DNA of 64,000 nt from Stichopus chloronotus. Its lineage: Eukaryota > Echinodermata > Holothuroidea > Aspidochirotida > Stichopodidae. The stretch is taken from the NCBI GenBank assembly GCA_021234535.1, contig CM037840.1:17687415-17751414 (forward strand), in the 5' to 3' direction. Position numbers and translations under genes: made by a program. The notes beneath the pieces were generated by a model. It saw nothing but the letters and a program-made list of their open reading frames with translations. It had not been told where the DNA came from and made no database searches. Below, one piece after another: positions 1-12,281 of the stretch. Position 1 is the stretch's first letter. The number at the start of each line of letters is the position of its first letter.

Positions 1-692
1 GAGTTTTCCAGGCAGTCGCCTTGAGGATGTCCTTGCTGGGCACACCAGAAAACAACACCTTCGACGTCACTTTACCTCGGACCTCATGAACCCTGACTTG
101 TCCCTGGGCATGCTGCGTAATCACCTCGGTCAGCCAGCATGAAATGGTACCCTGCGCCACGGCGTAAGGGCATCTGGGGAGAATAAACAATCTATTGGAC
201 GAACGAATGTCCTTTATCTGATGGATATACCATTTTAGCACCCTGATCGGACACCACTTTCCATCCTCATCAACAGAGGATGCCAAGGAGATCTACCGGA
301 TGCAGATGTCCTCCGACATAAATGTTAGTGTCTGGGTCTTTGCAAAAAAGAAGGGTCTGGAACCATGTGCACCCCGTACTGTAGCTTTTTAATCTCATGT
401 GGCCTGACTTGTCAGATAAAGCTTAGAGGCAGCTTCTTCTGCAATGCTGCAGCAATGAGGAACCAAGTCTTGCAAGTCAAATACTGCTGGGGCAAGAGTG
501 CAATAGCTCAGATGGGGCTTGCGCAAGTGCCCGTAGCACCCCATTCTTAGACCAAGGTGGCACCAGGAGACGCATGACTGATTTGGAGTTAGTCATCCGT
601 TAGGGTAGCTGGGTGAGGACCCTGCTGAAACCCACTGTGGACCCGTAAGAGATCCCAGTGGATCGCTGTAATGGCTCAGCGGTAGTTCTGGG
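1..692 (-). pseudogene. Tyrosine recombinase catalytic domain fragment, runs off the edge
   Basis: Past the insert the minus strand resumes with a tryptophan-aspartate-leucine segment (WDLLRVHSGFQQGPHP), then KTWFLIAAAL near 455-490, and near the left edge VRVHEVRGKVTSKVLFSG followed by DILKATAWKT. The HEVR motif (77-88) fits the HxxR catalytic motif and DILKA-x-W is the usual downstream signature; the final catalytic Tyr would lie just outside the window. Stops interrupt the frame throughout. Confidence 0.8.
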
Positions 693-699
693 TGGTGAT

Positions 700-1618
700 A
701 GGGTAATGCCCAATATTTAATTTCATTACATAAGTTACTAAGTTACTATATTGAACCTCCACAGATAACGTAGTGATGGCTCTACAAAAGTTCGAATGCT
801 CTGCTGTACATGCTCCGGTCTCACTTCAAGATGATTTGTCTAACTGCTAGAACGATACACAGACTAATAGCAAACATGCTGGAAGATACTGGAACGTTGC
901 TCTCTTCTATTATTAAGTATTATGTCATTCAGCACTTCTCCATCTGGAACATTCTTGTGTGGAAAGTTCGAGTTGGTAACTTTTTGTATCTATACCCTTG
1001 CTGAATGAGAGCAATCGGAAGAATTTCTATACCATCTGAGGTCACTTCCACCGATGTGGAGACTACATTGCCATCATTGGTTCCTTTCTGTATTTACTAA
1101 ACAAGTAAACTGTGTCATGAAGTTACTAGCCTACACAGCAATCAATGTCTATTAATATACATTCATTGCCATAGCCAGCCTACTGTAGACTACACTCAGT
1201 CTGTGCATGTTAATCGCTGCTGTCATTCCCATATTCTGGGACACTGTTTATTGAACGTCGTCAAGTCACGACTCAAGTTCAGCCAACATTAATCGCTAAT
1301 TGCATTCTTGACAACATTGCATCCAACCATTCCAGCGTTGAGGTCACTTAAGAGTCCGAATTGAAGTCTTGAGGTCTAAGCTGTTACCAGATACCACCCT
1401 ATTATTAAGTCCAATTGTTAGTTAAGTCCTAACTAATTGAACCCTCAAATCATTTCAGCCTAATCAAACTTGTATATTGTAATCTGAATAAGTCTGAACC
1501 TAAAGTCTGAATGAGTAATTATATTTTTATTGAAACTTCAACCATGACTCTCGTTCCATCTGTCTTCTGCTTGGGTACATATTGATTAGCTTTCTTTTCC
1601 ATCGCTACTCCATGGAAA
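700..1618. mobile_element. 919-bp insert within the DIRS-like fossil, flanked by a 7-bp duplication
   Basis: The heptamer TGGTGAT occurs at 693-699 and again at 1619-1625. Deleting the interval plus one heptamer brings the two halves of the recombinase back together at the expected residue with no gap, so the duplication is a target-site duplication and the insert is younger than the element. The insert is AT-rich, has no open reading frame above about 65 codons, and has no obvious terminal inverted repeat or TG...CA ends. Its class is therefore undetermined (possibly a solo LTR or a non-autonomous DNA element). Confidence 0.7.
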
Positions 1619-1625
1619 TGGTGAT

Positions 1626-1860
1626 GACTTGTTTGCCCTCATCAAACAGGTCCCGTATTCCCTAAAGAACTTGGAGACTTGAACCATGGATGCCTTGCAT
1701 GGAGAAGTCTATTGGTCTGCACACCACCCTCAGAACCTGGCAAGTCAAGAATTGGAAGTGTTGAGGGTGGTGGGTCTCCTCGCTGACACCGCCATGAAGG
1801 CAACGTTCTCAGGAATCCCCGATGCTCTCAGAGAATGCCTAATAGCCTCCAGGCAGTCTG
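1626..1860 (-). pseudogene. Tyrosine recombinase N-terminal domain fragment
   Basis: The minus-strand translation contains SPDCLEAIRHSLRASG, then after frame changes a GWCADQ motif and FDEGKQ, features of the SAM-like core-binding domain in DIRS/Ngaro recombinases. The frame is broken several times. At 1625 the coding similarity stops at the edge of the 700-1618 insert and resumes on the far side at about 692. Confidence 0.7.
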
Positions 1861-2580
1861 GTGAAAGTCCTGCATCTTCGGGTGCTGCACCCTGCCTTCG
1901 CCCTGTGAGACCAGGTCTGGGCGGGGCAACTCCACCGGAAGATCCACTGGCAGATGGAGGAGTAGTGGGAACCATGGTTGTTGGGGCCAATGTGGGGCCA
2001 CAAACAACACACAGGTCCCGCACGCACAGATTTTGAGTATGACCTTGTGGATTATCACAAACAGGGGGAATGCGTACACGTCCAAGCCGTCCCAGGACAG
2101 GGACAGCACATTGACCACCCAGGCCTTCAGGTGGAAGGTTCTGGAGCAGAAGACAGAAAGTTTTGAATTCTCCGCCACAGCGGAAAGATCCAAGTTCGGT
2201 GCCCTAACTGCAGAAACAGCAAGTTAGCCTGACTCAGGTCTACTCTACTACGCCGGACTCAGAACTTCCTGAGGGACTTCAAGGAGCCTCCAGAAGTTGG
2301 AAAACTGCTCCACTAAGGGCCTCGCGCCTTTCATCAGACAGAAAGGTACAGTCCTTCTGTATGTGCAGTCGTGCCTCTCAGTAGACCAAGGCCTGGGTAG
2401 GGGTGAGATGCGACTTGTCCCAATTGATGACCCAACCCAATTGATGACCCAACCCAATTGTTCAAAATGGAGATTTTTGCCCTGACATTGGCTCCTGCTT
2501 GAGCTCAGGAGTCCCTGACGATTAGCCAGTTGTCAAGGTACACGAAGAGCAGCCTGCCACAGCGCCAAAGTATTGAGCAA
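1861..2580 (-). pseudogene. RT and RNase H fragment of the DIRS-like element
   Basis: The RT active-site region reads LLFVYLDNWLIVRDS (YLDN codons at 2529-2540), so the second catalytic Asp of YxDD is Asn. After a stop it continues with a segment like VINWDKSHLTPTQALVY, the IN-x-x-KS-x-LTPTQ motif that follows the active site in this group. Next comes the RNase H-type stretch AWVVNVLSLSWDGLDVYAFP and APHWPQQPWFP at roughly 1930-2130. At least three frames are needed and stops interrupt each, so it cannot make protein. The upstream part of the RT is missing. Confidence 0.82.
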
Positions 2581-3161
2581 TACGTATGTGTACATTGCAT
2601 CATCCAGAAAAAGAATAGGCTATGCACTATACTGTACAGCAGCATTATGGAATATCTGTCCTAGGGGCAGCAAGGAAAAATTGGAAATGAATTTATAATG
2701 CTAGAAAAAGAAAACAGGAATGAAACACAAGAATACTCAAGGTTTTTGGGTTCTGGAAGCCTTTGCTAGATGCAAAAACAAGTGAGAGACAAGGAAACAC
2801 ATTGTGAGCAACTGGAACAAAAGGCAAACGTGGGGGACTAACCCTTAGAGGGAGTGGTGCTAGAATTAGTTTCGAGGGCATTTAGAGCAAGGCCAAATAA
2901 ATGCATTACTAAGCAAGAGGTAAGTATATGTTTACTATTTGAACATTATAGATTAACAACATGGTGACTTGTACAACTGTTAGACAGTGAAGAGAAAAAG
3001 TACAGTAACCTCATACTGAACATTATCATGGAAACACTATGAGACAGAAAGAGAAGAAAGTAAGGAAGTGCTAATCTGGTTCTTCACTCCAGAGTTACAC
3101 TTCTCTCATCAACTCATCTACTGGTGCTTGTGGTTGGGGTTATCTTAGAAGATGTAAATAC
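2581..3161. other. Intron 6 sequence, no feature recognised
   Basis: Lies between the broken edge of the DIRS-like fossil and the donor of NOS1AP exon 6. I see no coding match or repeat structure. Confidence 0.5.
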
Positions 3162-3315
3162 CTTGTTTTGTATTGATCTCTTCTTCCTCTGCCATGATCT
3201 TTTCTGGTCTGTCTGGGTTCATACCATCAGTGACAGCCATGTTCTGTTGCATACTGAGTTTGTGACAAACTTCAAATGCCTGTCCGATGCTACGCACTAT
3301 CCTCATAGCATGACT
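3162..3315 (-). CDS. NOS1AP: NOS1AP coding exon 6 (PTB C-terminal helix and start of linker)
   Basis: A 154-bp exon: 51 codons plus one base. It starts SHAMRIVRSIGQAFEVCHKL, which matches the PTB C-terminal helix of vertebrate NOS1AP (SQAMRIVRTVGQAFEVCHKL). It continues into an acidic linker (SMQQNMAVTDGMNPDRPEKI, then MAEEEEINTKQ) that has no close counterpart I recall and is probably lineage specific. The acceptor is TCCACAG (CAG at 3316-3318); the donor CAAG|GTATTTAC is at 3161 and below, phase 1. Reading on without splicing meets a TAA within a few codons, which supports the donor. The next exon was not found left of here and probably lies beyond the window. Confidence 0.95.
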
Positions 3316-5247
3316 CTGTGGATTATTACGAGGAAAAGGGAGTTCCTTTTATTAAAAGTAGTGTTCATCAGTGTCAGGAAGGAAACACCTTCACACACAA
3401 TCACAGGTACCTAATCCTGTCAAGACTTGGACACATATAATCCTTCTTTAAAGTTTATCACCACTTTTATAAAACTGAACCCTGAAATACTGATACCATA
3501 TTAAGGGCACCATGAGCAATGGGATTAGTAATACTTTTTATGCCTTAGGGGCAAGATAGCATCCCTATTCAATCCAAGGTCAAAATAGTAGATGAAAAAT
3601 AAAGAAAAACAAAACATTGGCCATAAATGTGAATCCATGACATCACACCTGCTTGCATCAAGTTCACTTTATGTAGAAAATATGTCAACTTCAATTGCTA
3701 ACATCTCAAGAACTGAACATGGGAAATGAATGAAAATTTTACCAGAATGCTTTGCATATATTTCTCTTTAACATATCAAACATAAATTTGGTTATGAACT
3801 ATTCTTTTAAAACATCAAACATTTGAAATGTGTAAAAATGCAACTATTTTGCATGTCTGTGATTAGAGACTCATTCCATTATATTGTTATAACGTAATTT
3901 ACCAAATACCAATGCTAAATGTACGAAAAGGAGTTAAAGTGAGCATGGTACAAAACTACTTGAGACCCTCTTGCAAAATTTCTGAGGTGATTTGATGAAG
4001 TCATTGTAAGCAACAACCATTGGGACAGCAGGCAGTCTACTTGACACTACATGAGCAAGAAACAACTTTCCCACTTACCTTTAGAATTAGAACTTGTAAA
4101 ATTACAGAAACAAGAAGGGATATGTAATATGATCTATCTAACATGAATGCTTTTCAATTACATAATTAGAAAAAGGGTCTCTAACAACTGGAAACAGTAT
4201 ACCATACAAGAGTATACAGTAAACCAGAACATGGTGCTTACTATGATCTAGGTCTAAATGTCTGCTGCAATGTAAACACAAACGCAGGTACAACTTCATA
4301 AAGAGTGTGTGTGCGTCTGTGTGTGAGAGTGTGGAAAATCACGTGAAATCAAGTCTGACTCCATGATTTAAAGTAGGATAGGCTGTTTGAAGGAATAAAA
4401 GTAGCAGTTACAGTTGATCTTCTATCATTTTCTGTCATTTGATACCAATGTGGATAATAACATGCCATGCCAGGTTTCTTTCATTAAAAATTTCATTAAT
4501 TAGAGTGTTAATTACAGTAGAAAGAAGAGCGATTTAGTTTTTTCGGGTAAAAAGTTAGCGGAACTAGACCCTGTGGTAAATGTGCGGCACTTCCATGTGA
4601 ACACTGCTACAACGAAACGCCTACGCAAAAGCATTTCCTTTAGAAATTAGGCTATACGTGGACAAATATACCTCTGTACAGGAGTTTTTATAACTTTCTA
4701 CAACTATAAGAAGTATAACCAGTCCTTTGGTGTACTTTGGAAAATGCAGGAATAACACACATCCTGCACATCCTGCTTTAACATGTTGACTGGTGGATCC
4801 TTTACATCAATACTGTTTTCCAGAGCTTACAGGGATCATATCACCTGTGTGTCCAAAACAGTGACATTAAAGCCCATTTTGGATGAGTTGGTTTCTGGAA
4901 CAGTTCTCAATCTATGTTCATCGTCAATACATGAACGATAACAAACTGTTACAAAAAAACAAAAATTCTCCAGAGTTGATGAAGACAAAGATCTTCTTCA
5001 AAGTTGACAAGTACTTATCGCTCCAATGATCATGTTTAATCCTTTTGGAGACAAGTAAAGTAACTGCCATACAATGCTTTATCCAAAATCCTGAGCTGTT
5101 CTTGGAACTATTTTTTCCACAAACTAAGATAATATGAGTTATACTAAAGTGATACTCTGCCCTATACATTGACACCATATTCATTATCTGAATGATTTAT
5201 TTTACATGTTCAATGAAGATAAGTCTAAATGAAGAGAATCATAACAG

Positions 5248-5327
5248 TATATATATATATATATATATATATCCATCCATCCATCCATCCCTCAATCCAT
5301 CCATACATACATATATATATATATATG
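5248..5327. repeat. Compound microsatellite (AT)n-(CCAT)n-(AT)n
   Basis: About 12 AT units, then seven imperfect CCAT/CAT tetranucleotides, then about eight AT units ending at 5327. Confidence 0.95.
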
Positions 5328-6336
5328 AACATATAATGGTTTCCTGAAAGAGTGTATATGGTCCCAGAGGATTGGAAGACTCAGAGGGTCCGCAAATGAG
5401 CTATGTAAAAAAGAACATTGCACACACTTAATCTGATCTCCACCCCCCACCCCCCATAGAAATCACTCTACTAGAAATCTCATCATCTGACAGTATTCTC
5501 TCTCTCTCTGGTGTGAGAAACAAATAACATACAAATATCAGCAAAAACATATCACTGGAACCACAATAAAATCTGTGATACTTTTGTTTTGAATTTCATC
5601 CCTATTACTTATCATATGAAATCCTTTGAATTGACGGGTGAATTGATGGGTGATTAACACCATGTGGAAGATGCAGACCTCTGTACCTCCAATACACTAC
5701 TTTAATAAACAGTCTTTGTCCTGAATAAGGTCACCAATTATTGAATTAACCCTCAAGGAAAGAGGGAAAGTAATTTTAACTGGTGAAAGGAAAACTGAAA
5801 AAAAAACCTGCAACAGGAATGCTCTGTAATGCCCTAAGCAGGTTGAACTGACAGGGAATATAAGAAGAAAGCCTTGAATTATTACATGTGGCCCTGCTTC
5901 TGGAGGTGTGAGAAAAAAGCTATAAATCTGGAGGGAGAAGGAATTTGTTGCAATGAATTTGAGATGTTTAGAGGGCAAACAAGCGCAAATAATTAATCTC
6001 AAGAGGATAAATGAAAGAAAGAGCAGGAAGACACTCCTAGGGAATATGGAAGGAGCTGTTACTTAAAATAACTTAACAGCATTGCATTGATGCATAGATG
6101 GATTTTTCCAGGGTTATTGAAAACTGTGCCAGTAAGATAATTCTATGCCAACGTGTGAGATCACTGTAGAAATAGCCCAACACACAGCGTTACACATGAG
6201 CATACAGAGAGAGCACTTTTAGTCAGCATTACCACATACCACTAGTGTGCATTATCATCATATTTGACTGAGTAGCTATAATATTGCTTGTAAAAATATA
6301 CTATGAGGGTTCTAACAACATGCCACAAAACACAGC

Positions 6337-6700
6337 AGCTACTGTGTAACATGTTCTTGACTGGTTGTGTGGTTCAGTTAAGAATTGAAAAATGTATGTT
6401 TATTATTGACATAACATATAGCTTAGTGAATTGTGTAATATGTCTTCTCTTGATGGATTATATAGTTAAGACACTGTGTAACATGTCTGTTCCTGAATGA
6501 TCATATAGTTGAGTTGTGTAATATGTGTGTTCTTCACTGGTTAAGCCTACATACTTCAGTTAATTACAGTGTGTAATATGTTCTTTACTGGTTAGGCCTA
6601 TATGGTTAAGTTTAGATATTGTGTAACATTACATGGTTACGTTAACATACTGAGCAATATACGTTTGATGATCTTAACTGTACGGTTGCACGGTTCAGTT
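6337..6700. repeat. Diverged tandem repeat around TGTGTAAYATGT
   Basis: The core TGTGTAAYATG recurs near 6343, 6432, 6475, 6514, 6572 and 6619, each followed by variants of TTCTTGACTGGTTA and then ATATAGTTAAG. The spacing is irregular at 40-90 bp, so the array is old and has lost its period. Confidence 0.6.
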
Positions 6701-7749
6701 AAGACACATAAACAGTGTTAAAATGCTGTTAAATATCTATAGTTCTCCGCAATGTAATCTAACAGTTTTGTTTACCACAGTTCAGAATTGCCAAGTACAG
6801 AAATGCACACTTCTAAATAGCCTACATAGGTGCCTTTCACTGGGTTTTTAAACTACTGAAAGGAAAAGAGAACAAGTGGTCAGAGGACTCACAAAATAAA
6901 CATTATATGCATGGCGGGCAGCACAATTTCTGTAAAAATCTGTAAGGGGCATGTACGTGTCATGTGGATAAGGATCAGTAGAAACTGTGCCTGTAACAGT
7001 TCAATTCCAGCAGTGATAATCTCCATCTCTATAGATACGATTCTCATGGTTAACTTGTTTTCTTGTTTTTTTTCTCTTGTTTTCAACTTGTTTTTTTAGG
7101 GGGGAGGGGTAAAGTCTGGCTTTTTGGCATTGTATATAGTCTTCTTAGTACCCCACTGTCTCATTTGTGTGTTACACCACATTCTTGATATTAGTTTGAC
7201 ATTTAATGATAAACATAGTGCTTAATATAGGTTCAACTTTCTTGAACTGCTGTCCTCTGACCTTTGATGTCTGAGGGTCACAACATCTCACGCAGAAGGT
7301 ACTTGCTGACAGCTGCAGGTGACATGTACACTAAAGATAGATACCATGTGATTGGTATCTATCACTGTATCTACGGTATCTTACATGGTAAAATGGTACA
7401 CCATTTAGATACCATGCAATGGGTATTACTGATAGGAAAGAGGGGAGAGTTAACATGTGCTACATTAATTCACTATCAAGTGAGCTAGAAGAATATAGAA
7501 GAGCTGTCTGGAAGGATGTGGACACACTTTGATAGCATACACACCACATTCATTACATTCAACCCATTATACAACTTAATGAGAGGTAACATTTTTTTTA
7601 CATTCAGCACCACAAACTCTGTGCCAACATCATTGCACTATGTTTGAAAAAACAAATAGATGTATCTTGAATCACTGGTGTCTCCAGTTGCACCTACTCA
7701 TCAGTATGCAAAAATATAACTACAAAAAGCAAATGGCTTCTGGCAGTCA

Positions 7750-8165
7750 AGTCAAAACATCTACATACCACATATGAGATCAATCTAAGCTTTGATTCTC
7801 CACATACTGTGTTTACAAAGCACGGTGATGCAAAAACATATACACATGTACTTCAGCATGACTGTGAATGTTATGATTATTATAAAGAACGACTGACCAA
7901 TATCATCATCAGATTTGTGTATACAAAGGTTTGTAATTTGACCCCTGTTGACCTCAAATGAATTATCCAAGTTGACCCAAAATGACCATTGACCTCCACC
8001 AAAAACAATAGCTTGTTTGTACTCACTGTGGTTATCTACTTGCCAAACAATAATCTGAGATGGCCATCTTGGTGATATCATGCTAATTGTTTACAAGCAC
8101 AGCACACAAACACATGCACTCATATGACAGCATGATGTCAAAGGTCAGACATCAAACAAAGGTCA
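7750..8165 (+). repeat. Degenerate copy of the TGACCT-array element
   Basis: Contains TGACCCCTGTTGACCTCAAA and TGACCATTGACCTCCACC, then an AAAACAATAG stretch and a terminal CA-rich segment, the same order as in the well-preserved copies at 17.9-19.2 kb. The half-sites are eroded. Confidence 0.6.
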
Positions 8166-10669
8166 AACATCAAAACCAAACTGTGAAGAGTAGTTAGCCA
8201 AACTGCAATTTTTGTTGATCTCAAACAATCATTACCTTTCACATGACACTGTTTCATATCTTTACTACAATACATATCCACAGATATCTCATCAATGTAT
8301 AATCTTTGATCTTTTGTTGATCCCTACAACCAGGTGTGACCATTACTAGTGTTACCTTTTCACTTCCATGGAGGAAACTTTGCAGTGATCTTTAGCTGTA
8401 ACACTCCACTTCTGATTGACATGTTAAATCCTCATTAAGTGGGCACTGACAGACATGAGAGCACACAGCTATGACTCACACGAAACAAAACAAGGTAATG
8501 CCAACTGGAAGAAACTGTTGCTATAGTAACATGCATCATCAGTTTCAGAACAGCAAAAACTACCTCTTTAGGTATTTCAAATATTCTCAATTGGGAGATT
8601 CAAGGAGGAATTTGAAGTCTGTAGGTTAATTGAAGACAAAACCTAATGGGGGGGGGGCAAGAGAACTCCAATGATAACAAACAGTTACCACTGTGGCACT
8701 ATGGTTTTACCATAGATTTCACAAGAACAACCAACCTGAAACTGGCAGAAAACCCTGAACGTAGAAATAATGTTGTTCATTGTTCATGGTCACATTTTTT
8801 TCCTTTACAGTAACGTCTTTAAACTCGCATATGGGCCCAAGAATGATCCTACAAAACATGCAAAAGGTATTAGAGGTACAGGAAGGCCAATTTCTACTGA
8901 CTAGTTAAAAATCACCAATCAGGATGTCCAATGTAAAAAAAAACTGATTTGCATATGACATTGGTCAAAGCAACCAGGAAACTAAACATACTCAATAGAT
9001 GACCTAATCACTAACATGATGACAGTATTGGAAAGAGCAACAGCTAATTTTCTATTGTTCTATAATTGATAAATCATTAGTCAAAGAAACTACTTCTTTC
9101 CTGATTTTAATAATCACAAACTTCACTTTACTTGTCTTGCTATTTAGCAAGTGTCTTCATTACATGGTCTGGTGACTTCACGTGTCTCATACATTCACAG
9201 CATTTTTTGACAACGGATATAAAGTTGAGATTGGATGTCAAATTGCCCGACCTCAAAAAACAGATCATCTTTTCCAGACTTGACAACAAAATGCTGATGG
9301 AGTTGTCACTGCGATATGGCTCCCAGCATCACCTTTAATTTACATTTTAACTGACCCTGTAAGGGTGGCTCAAACATCTTCGATTTCCATATTTTTCCTC
9401 CTGGGGTGTATCATGGTGTCATAAATGTCTACAACAGCACCGTTGGATATCTAGGGTCACAGTCATAGAAAGTCTTTTATTATATGACTATTACTTTTAA
9501 AGGCACAGTGGAAGATAAAACTTCAACCAATGATGGTATTAAAATTAACTATTGATTAAAGTAAAGCTAAAGATGAAGTAATTGAGTGTATGTTTAAGTC
9601 CACATGTAACTTTTTTAAAAGCTAACAGCTACACTTTATTTTCGGGAAGAGATTCAGAAAATCAAGGTAATAACCAAAACAAACAAAACAATGACAGGTA
9701 ACCTTAAATAAAAAGTCAAATCTATGAAATGAGCCATAATGCACGAATGCACTGTGCTTTTAATGATAAAACTATGAGCATTTTTTCAGAATGTACCATT
9801 ATACCATGTCATGTCACAATATGGTTCTCTGTAATATTAGATCCTGTAATGCATCATGTAACCAATTAAGATAAAAACAATCACTTATAAACTAGTATTG
9901 TTGGGATATTACTATGATATCGCCAAAAAATATTGATACGTTACTTTGCTCAAGATATCGTTTATTAAATGGCACAAACAATATCATTAAAATTCACGGA
10001 CATAACTGCGTCACAAACTTGAGCACAAACTTCATTAGTGATGTATTAATTTGAATAAGCTATCGCTTTTTCACATGAATAGACACAAAGAGAAGGAAAT
10101 TTGCAAAGAAAATTTTTAAAAAAAAATCTGTAAGTTCCGTGTGGGAATCGTTCCCTCACGGAAGCATGGATTATCAATGAACACAGTAGACTAGATGGTA
10201 GTCTGTACAGTTTGTGCAAAATGATTACTGTGCAGCAGTACAATACTGCATACATTTTAGTGTTCAGCCCTAACCTAGTCCAAGTTGTAGGCTGTACTAT
10301 ATAGTATATTATAAAGTGTAGCATATACCACAGGTTTTCACGTATGGTTATATTTTCATGATATTGCGATATACCATTTGGCCGCTGATGGAATTTGCTT
10401 CCCGATATCAATACCAAAAGGTTCATATCGCAGCAACACTATTATAAACGCAATGACATCTGATGACCTAACTTGATAACTGATAGGAATAATGCACACA
10501 ACATGGACACCTGCAAACTAAATAAGAGGTATGTCCAGGTTTCCTGTCTTAAGATTACATGGCTTCCACAAATTGATCCTTGTTGATCCAAATAGCTTTC
10601 ATCAAATGATAGATGCTTGAGATGTTTACCTCAGTATGGCATGTATCTTTTCACCTACTGTATATGACA

Positions 10670-11045
10670 AATATCACATCAATGCAAGCTTCCCTGCTTG
10701 AAATATCATGTTTACAATGTTTTAACTGGCTGCCGTCGGTTGACCTCAAATCCCCTCTGACCTCTGTCAAAAAAGAATAGGCCTTATGGTTTTGTACTCA
10801 GCATATATGGAGTTTGTCCAAACTTTCTGGATATACAATATCATGTTTACAAGTTTTTCACAATTTGACCCCTGTTGACCTTAAATGACCTTTGACCTCT
10901 ACTCAAAATATTTACAGTGTTACCTTATTCCGCAGTGTGGTACACCAACATACCAAATCTAAGATATGTCTAAGCTTCTCTTCTTGAGACATTGTTTCCA
11001 AGGTAGGTATCACAAACACACACTCACACATACACGGCCATGTGG
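10670..11045 (+). repeat. Degenerate copy of the TGACCT-array element
   Basis: Two subrepeats remain. The second retains TGACCTTTGACCT, a perfect direct repeat with 1-bp spacing, at 10886-10898, with another TGACCT four bases upstream (10876-10881). The copy ends in the CA-rich segment typical of the family (about 11010-11035). Confidence 0.65.
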
Positions 11046-11234
11046 TAATCATCAAAAGCAAAAATAACATTCCCGGTACTAATGCAATGATTTACACTGA
11101 ATAAATCAAAATAATTTGGCTTAAAGATTTGTTTACACCCTCTATTAATTCTTTACAGTAAGCTCAGGCTACTGTCATCAGATTTCTTTCTCAATTTATG
11201 GTGGTTAACATCTGCTGAGGCTGGTGAAGTGCCC

Positions 11235-11782
11235 TCTCTTTAGGGTATTGTGACATGCATCTACAAATGAGGTGGCTTTATTCAAAAGTTGCAAAATAAA
11301 ACTCTGACTTAAAATCCGTCGCAATTGTGTTTCTGTCTGTTACCAATTTTGAGATATGACTATTCAAAGTTTGATGAAAATGCAAATGTGATGACGCTGA
11401 ATGTTGCACAGTGTCTGTATTTCTTTTGTTAAGCCTACGTATATTATCTCTGAATTACTGGGTTTCACATTTGTAAGTGATACCAATATTTGTAAGGGAG
11501 AAAATACATGCTTCCTAAACAAAGCAGTTGGGGCACACAAAATTCTCATTTTGTCCTTGAAATTAAGGTTTAGTAAACAAAGGATAACATGGCACTTCAA
11601 GCGAGCCCATCTCTTGACATCATAAATTTGCAAACTTAGCTCATGATTATTCATGCTGCAGGTGAAAGACAGAATGTGCCTACAAAATCATGGAATTTGT
11701 GGCTATTTTCAACAACACTTCTAATGATAAATACAGCCAATATTCCAAAATGTCATCTTCATGTCGCACAATCTTAAACACA
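11235..11782 (+). mobile_element. Dispersed ~550-bp repeat (family A), copy 1
   Basis: Aligns along its whole length by eye with 19860-20410 and with the reverse complement of 62301-62857: shared blocks include GACATGCATCTA, GTGTCTGTATTTCTTTTGTT, GATACCAATATTTGTAA and GCCAATATTCCAAAA. The ends are imperfect inverted repeats (a TCTTTA-AGG-x-TGTGAC start; the reverse complement of the end reads similarly), which suggests a non-autonomous DNA transposon. Open frames inside it are not conserved between copies. Confidence 0.7.
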
Positions 11783-12172
11783 CTATTAAAGTGAATTCTG
11801 GTAAGTTTAGTAAGATGTCCTCTCTTACTACAGTAATCTCCTGTCTCCGCATTCCAACATTATGAGGTTTTCATCCCAAACTTTCTCTTGTTCCCATTGC
11901 AATAACTTTCCAGTAATACTCTGTGTTTTTGACCAGTATTTTAAGCTGGTTTAACAAATCAAATCAAACTTACTTTAGGGCATTTCCTGTCCGAAGACTC
12001 TCAAACAAACAAAATGTCAAAGACTTACAGATACATTGTAATCTAATAAAGTATCACTTGACATACTTTTCTCACTCTGCACTTGTTCCAAGCTGTCCTA
12101 ATAATATCAATTTCTTCTTTACCTCTACGTTCTCTGTAACCTTGGTCATAGAATTACTTCACATGAACTGAC

Positions 12173-12281
12173 CTTTTTATGAGACTTGAAGACGTTGCAC
12201 TTAAAAATGTTGGTTTGCCCATCTCTTGCAATGTAACTGAAGATCTTAAGGTCCTGAGAATCATGAGAGACGTAGAAAACT
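12173..12281 (-). CDS. NOS1AP: NOS1AP coding exon 5 (PTB core, [11 protein letters not shown] region)
   Basis: A 109-bp exon: one base completing Arg, then 36 codons [36 protein letters not shown]. Human NOS1AP has [20 protein letters not shown] and GASNIFRCNVFKSKKK, so this is the most conserved piece in the window. The acceptor is TTTGTCAG (CAG at 12282-12284). The donor AAG|GTCAGT (12167-12172) is weaker than the others in the gene but keeps the GT. It encodes the strands forming the peptide-binding groove of the PTB domain. Confidence 0.97.

Larger units (their letters stand above)
1..2580 (-). mobile_element. DIRS-like tyrosine-recombinase retrotransposon fossil, partial
   Basis: Reading right to left on the minus strand, conceptual translation in shifting frames gives, in order, an RT fragment, RNase H, the N-terminal part of a tyrosine recombinase and its catalytic C-terminal part. 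This order (RT, RNase H, recombinase on one strand) is that of DIRS-type retroelements. The copy is cut by many stops and frameshifts, starts abruptly inside the RT at about 2580, is interrupted at 700-1618, and runs off the left edge. The GC content is visibly higher than in the neighbouring intron. It lies in intron 6 of NOS1AP in the same orientation as the gene. Confidence 0.85.
3316..12172 (-). other. NOS1AP: NOS1AP intron 5
   Basis: 8,857 bp, GT/AG, phase 0. It contains the compound microsatellite at 5248-5327, a diverged tandem repeat at 6337-6700, two degenerate copies of the TGACCT-array family (7750-8165 and 10670-11045) and a ~550-bp dispersed repeat (11235-11782). The stretches 3316-5247, 5328-6336, 6701-7749 and 8166-10669 show nothing I can name; open frames there are short and without family resemblance. 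Confidence 0.85.

Noticed and set aside
1686..2036. 116-codon plus-strand open frame in GC-rich DNA
   Set aside because: Antisense to the DIRS-like RNase H and recombinase pseudogene, which explains the sequence better.
2693..2881. Candidate next exon of NOS1AP left of exon 6
   Set aside because: The minus-strand translation here is hydrophobic and unlike the acidic or polar linker expected; no fitting phase-1 acceptor was seen.
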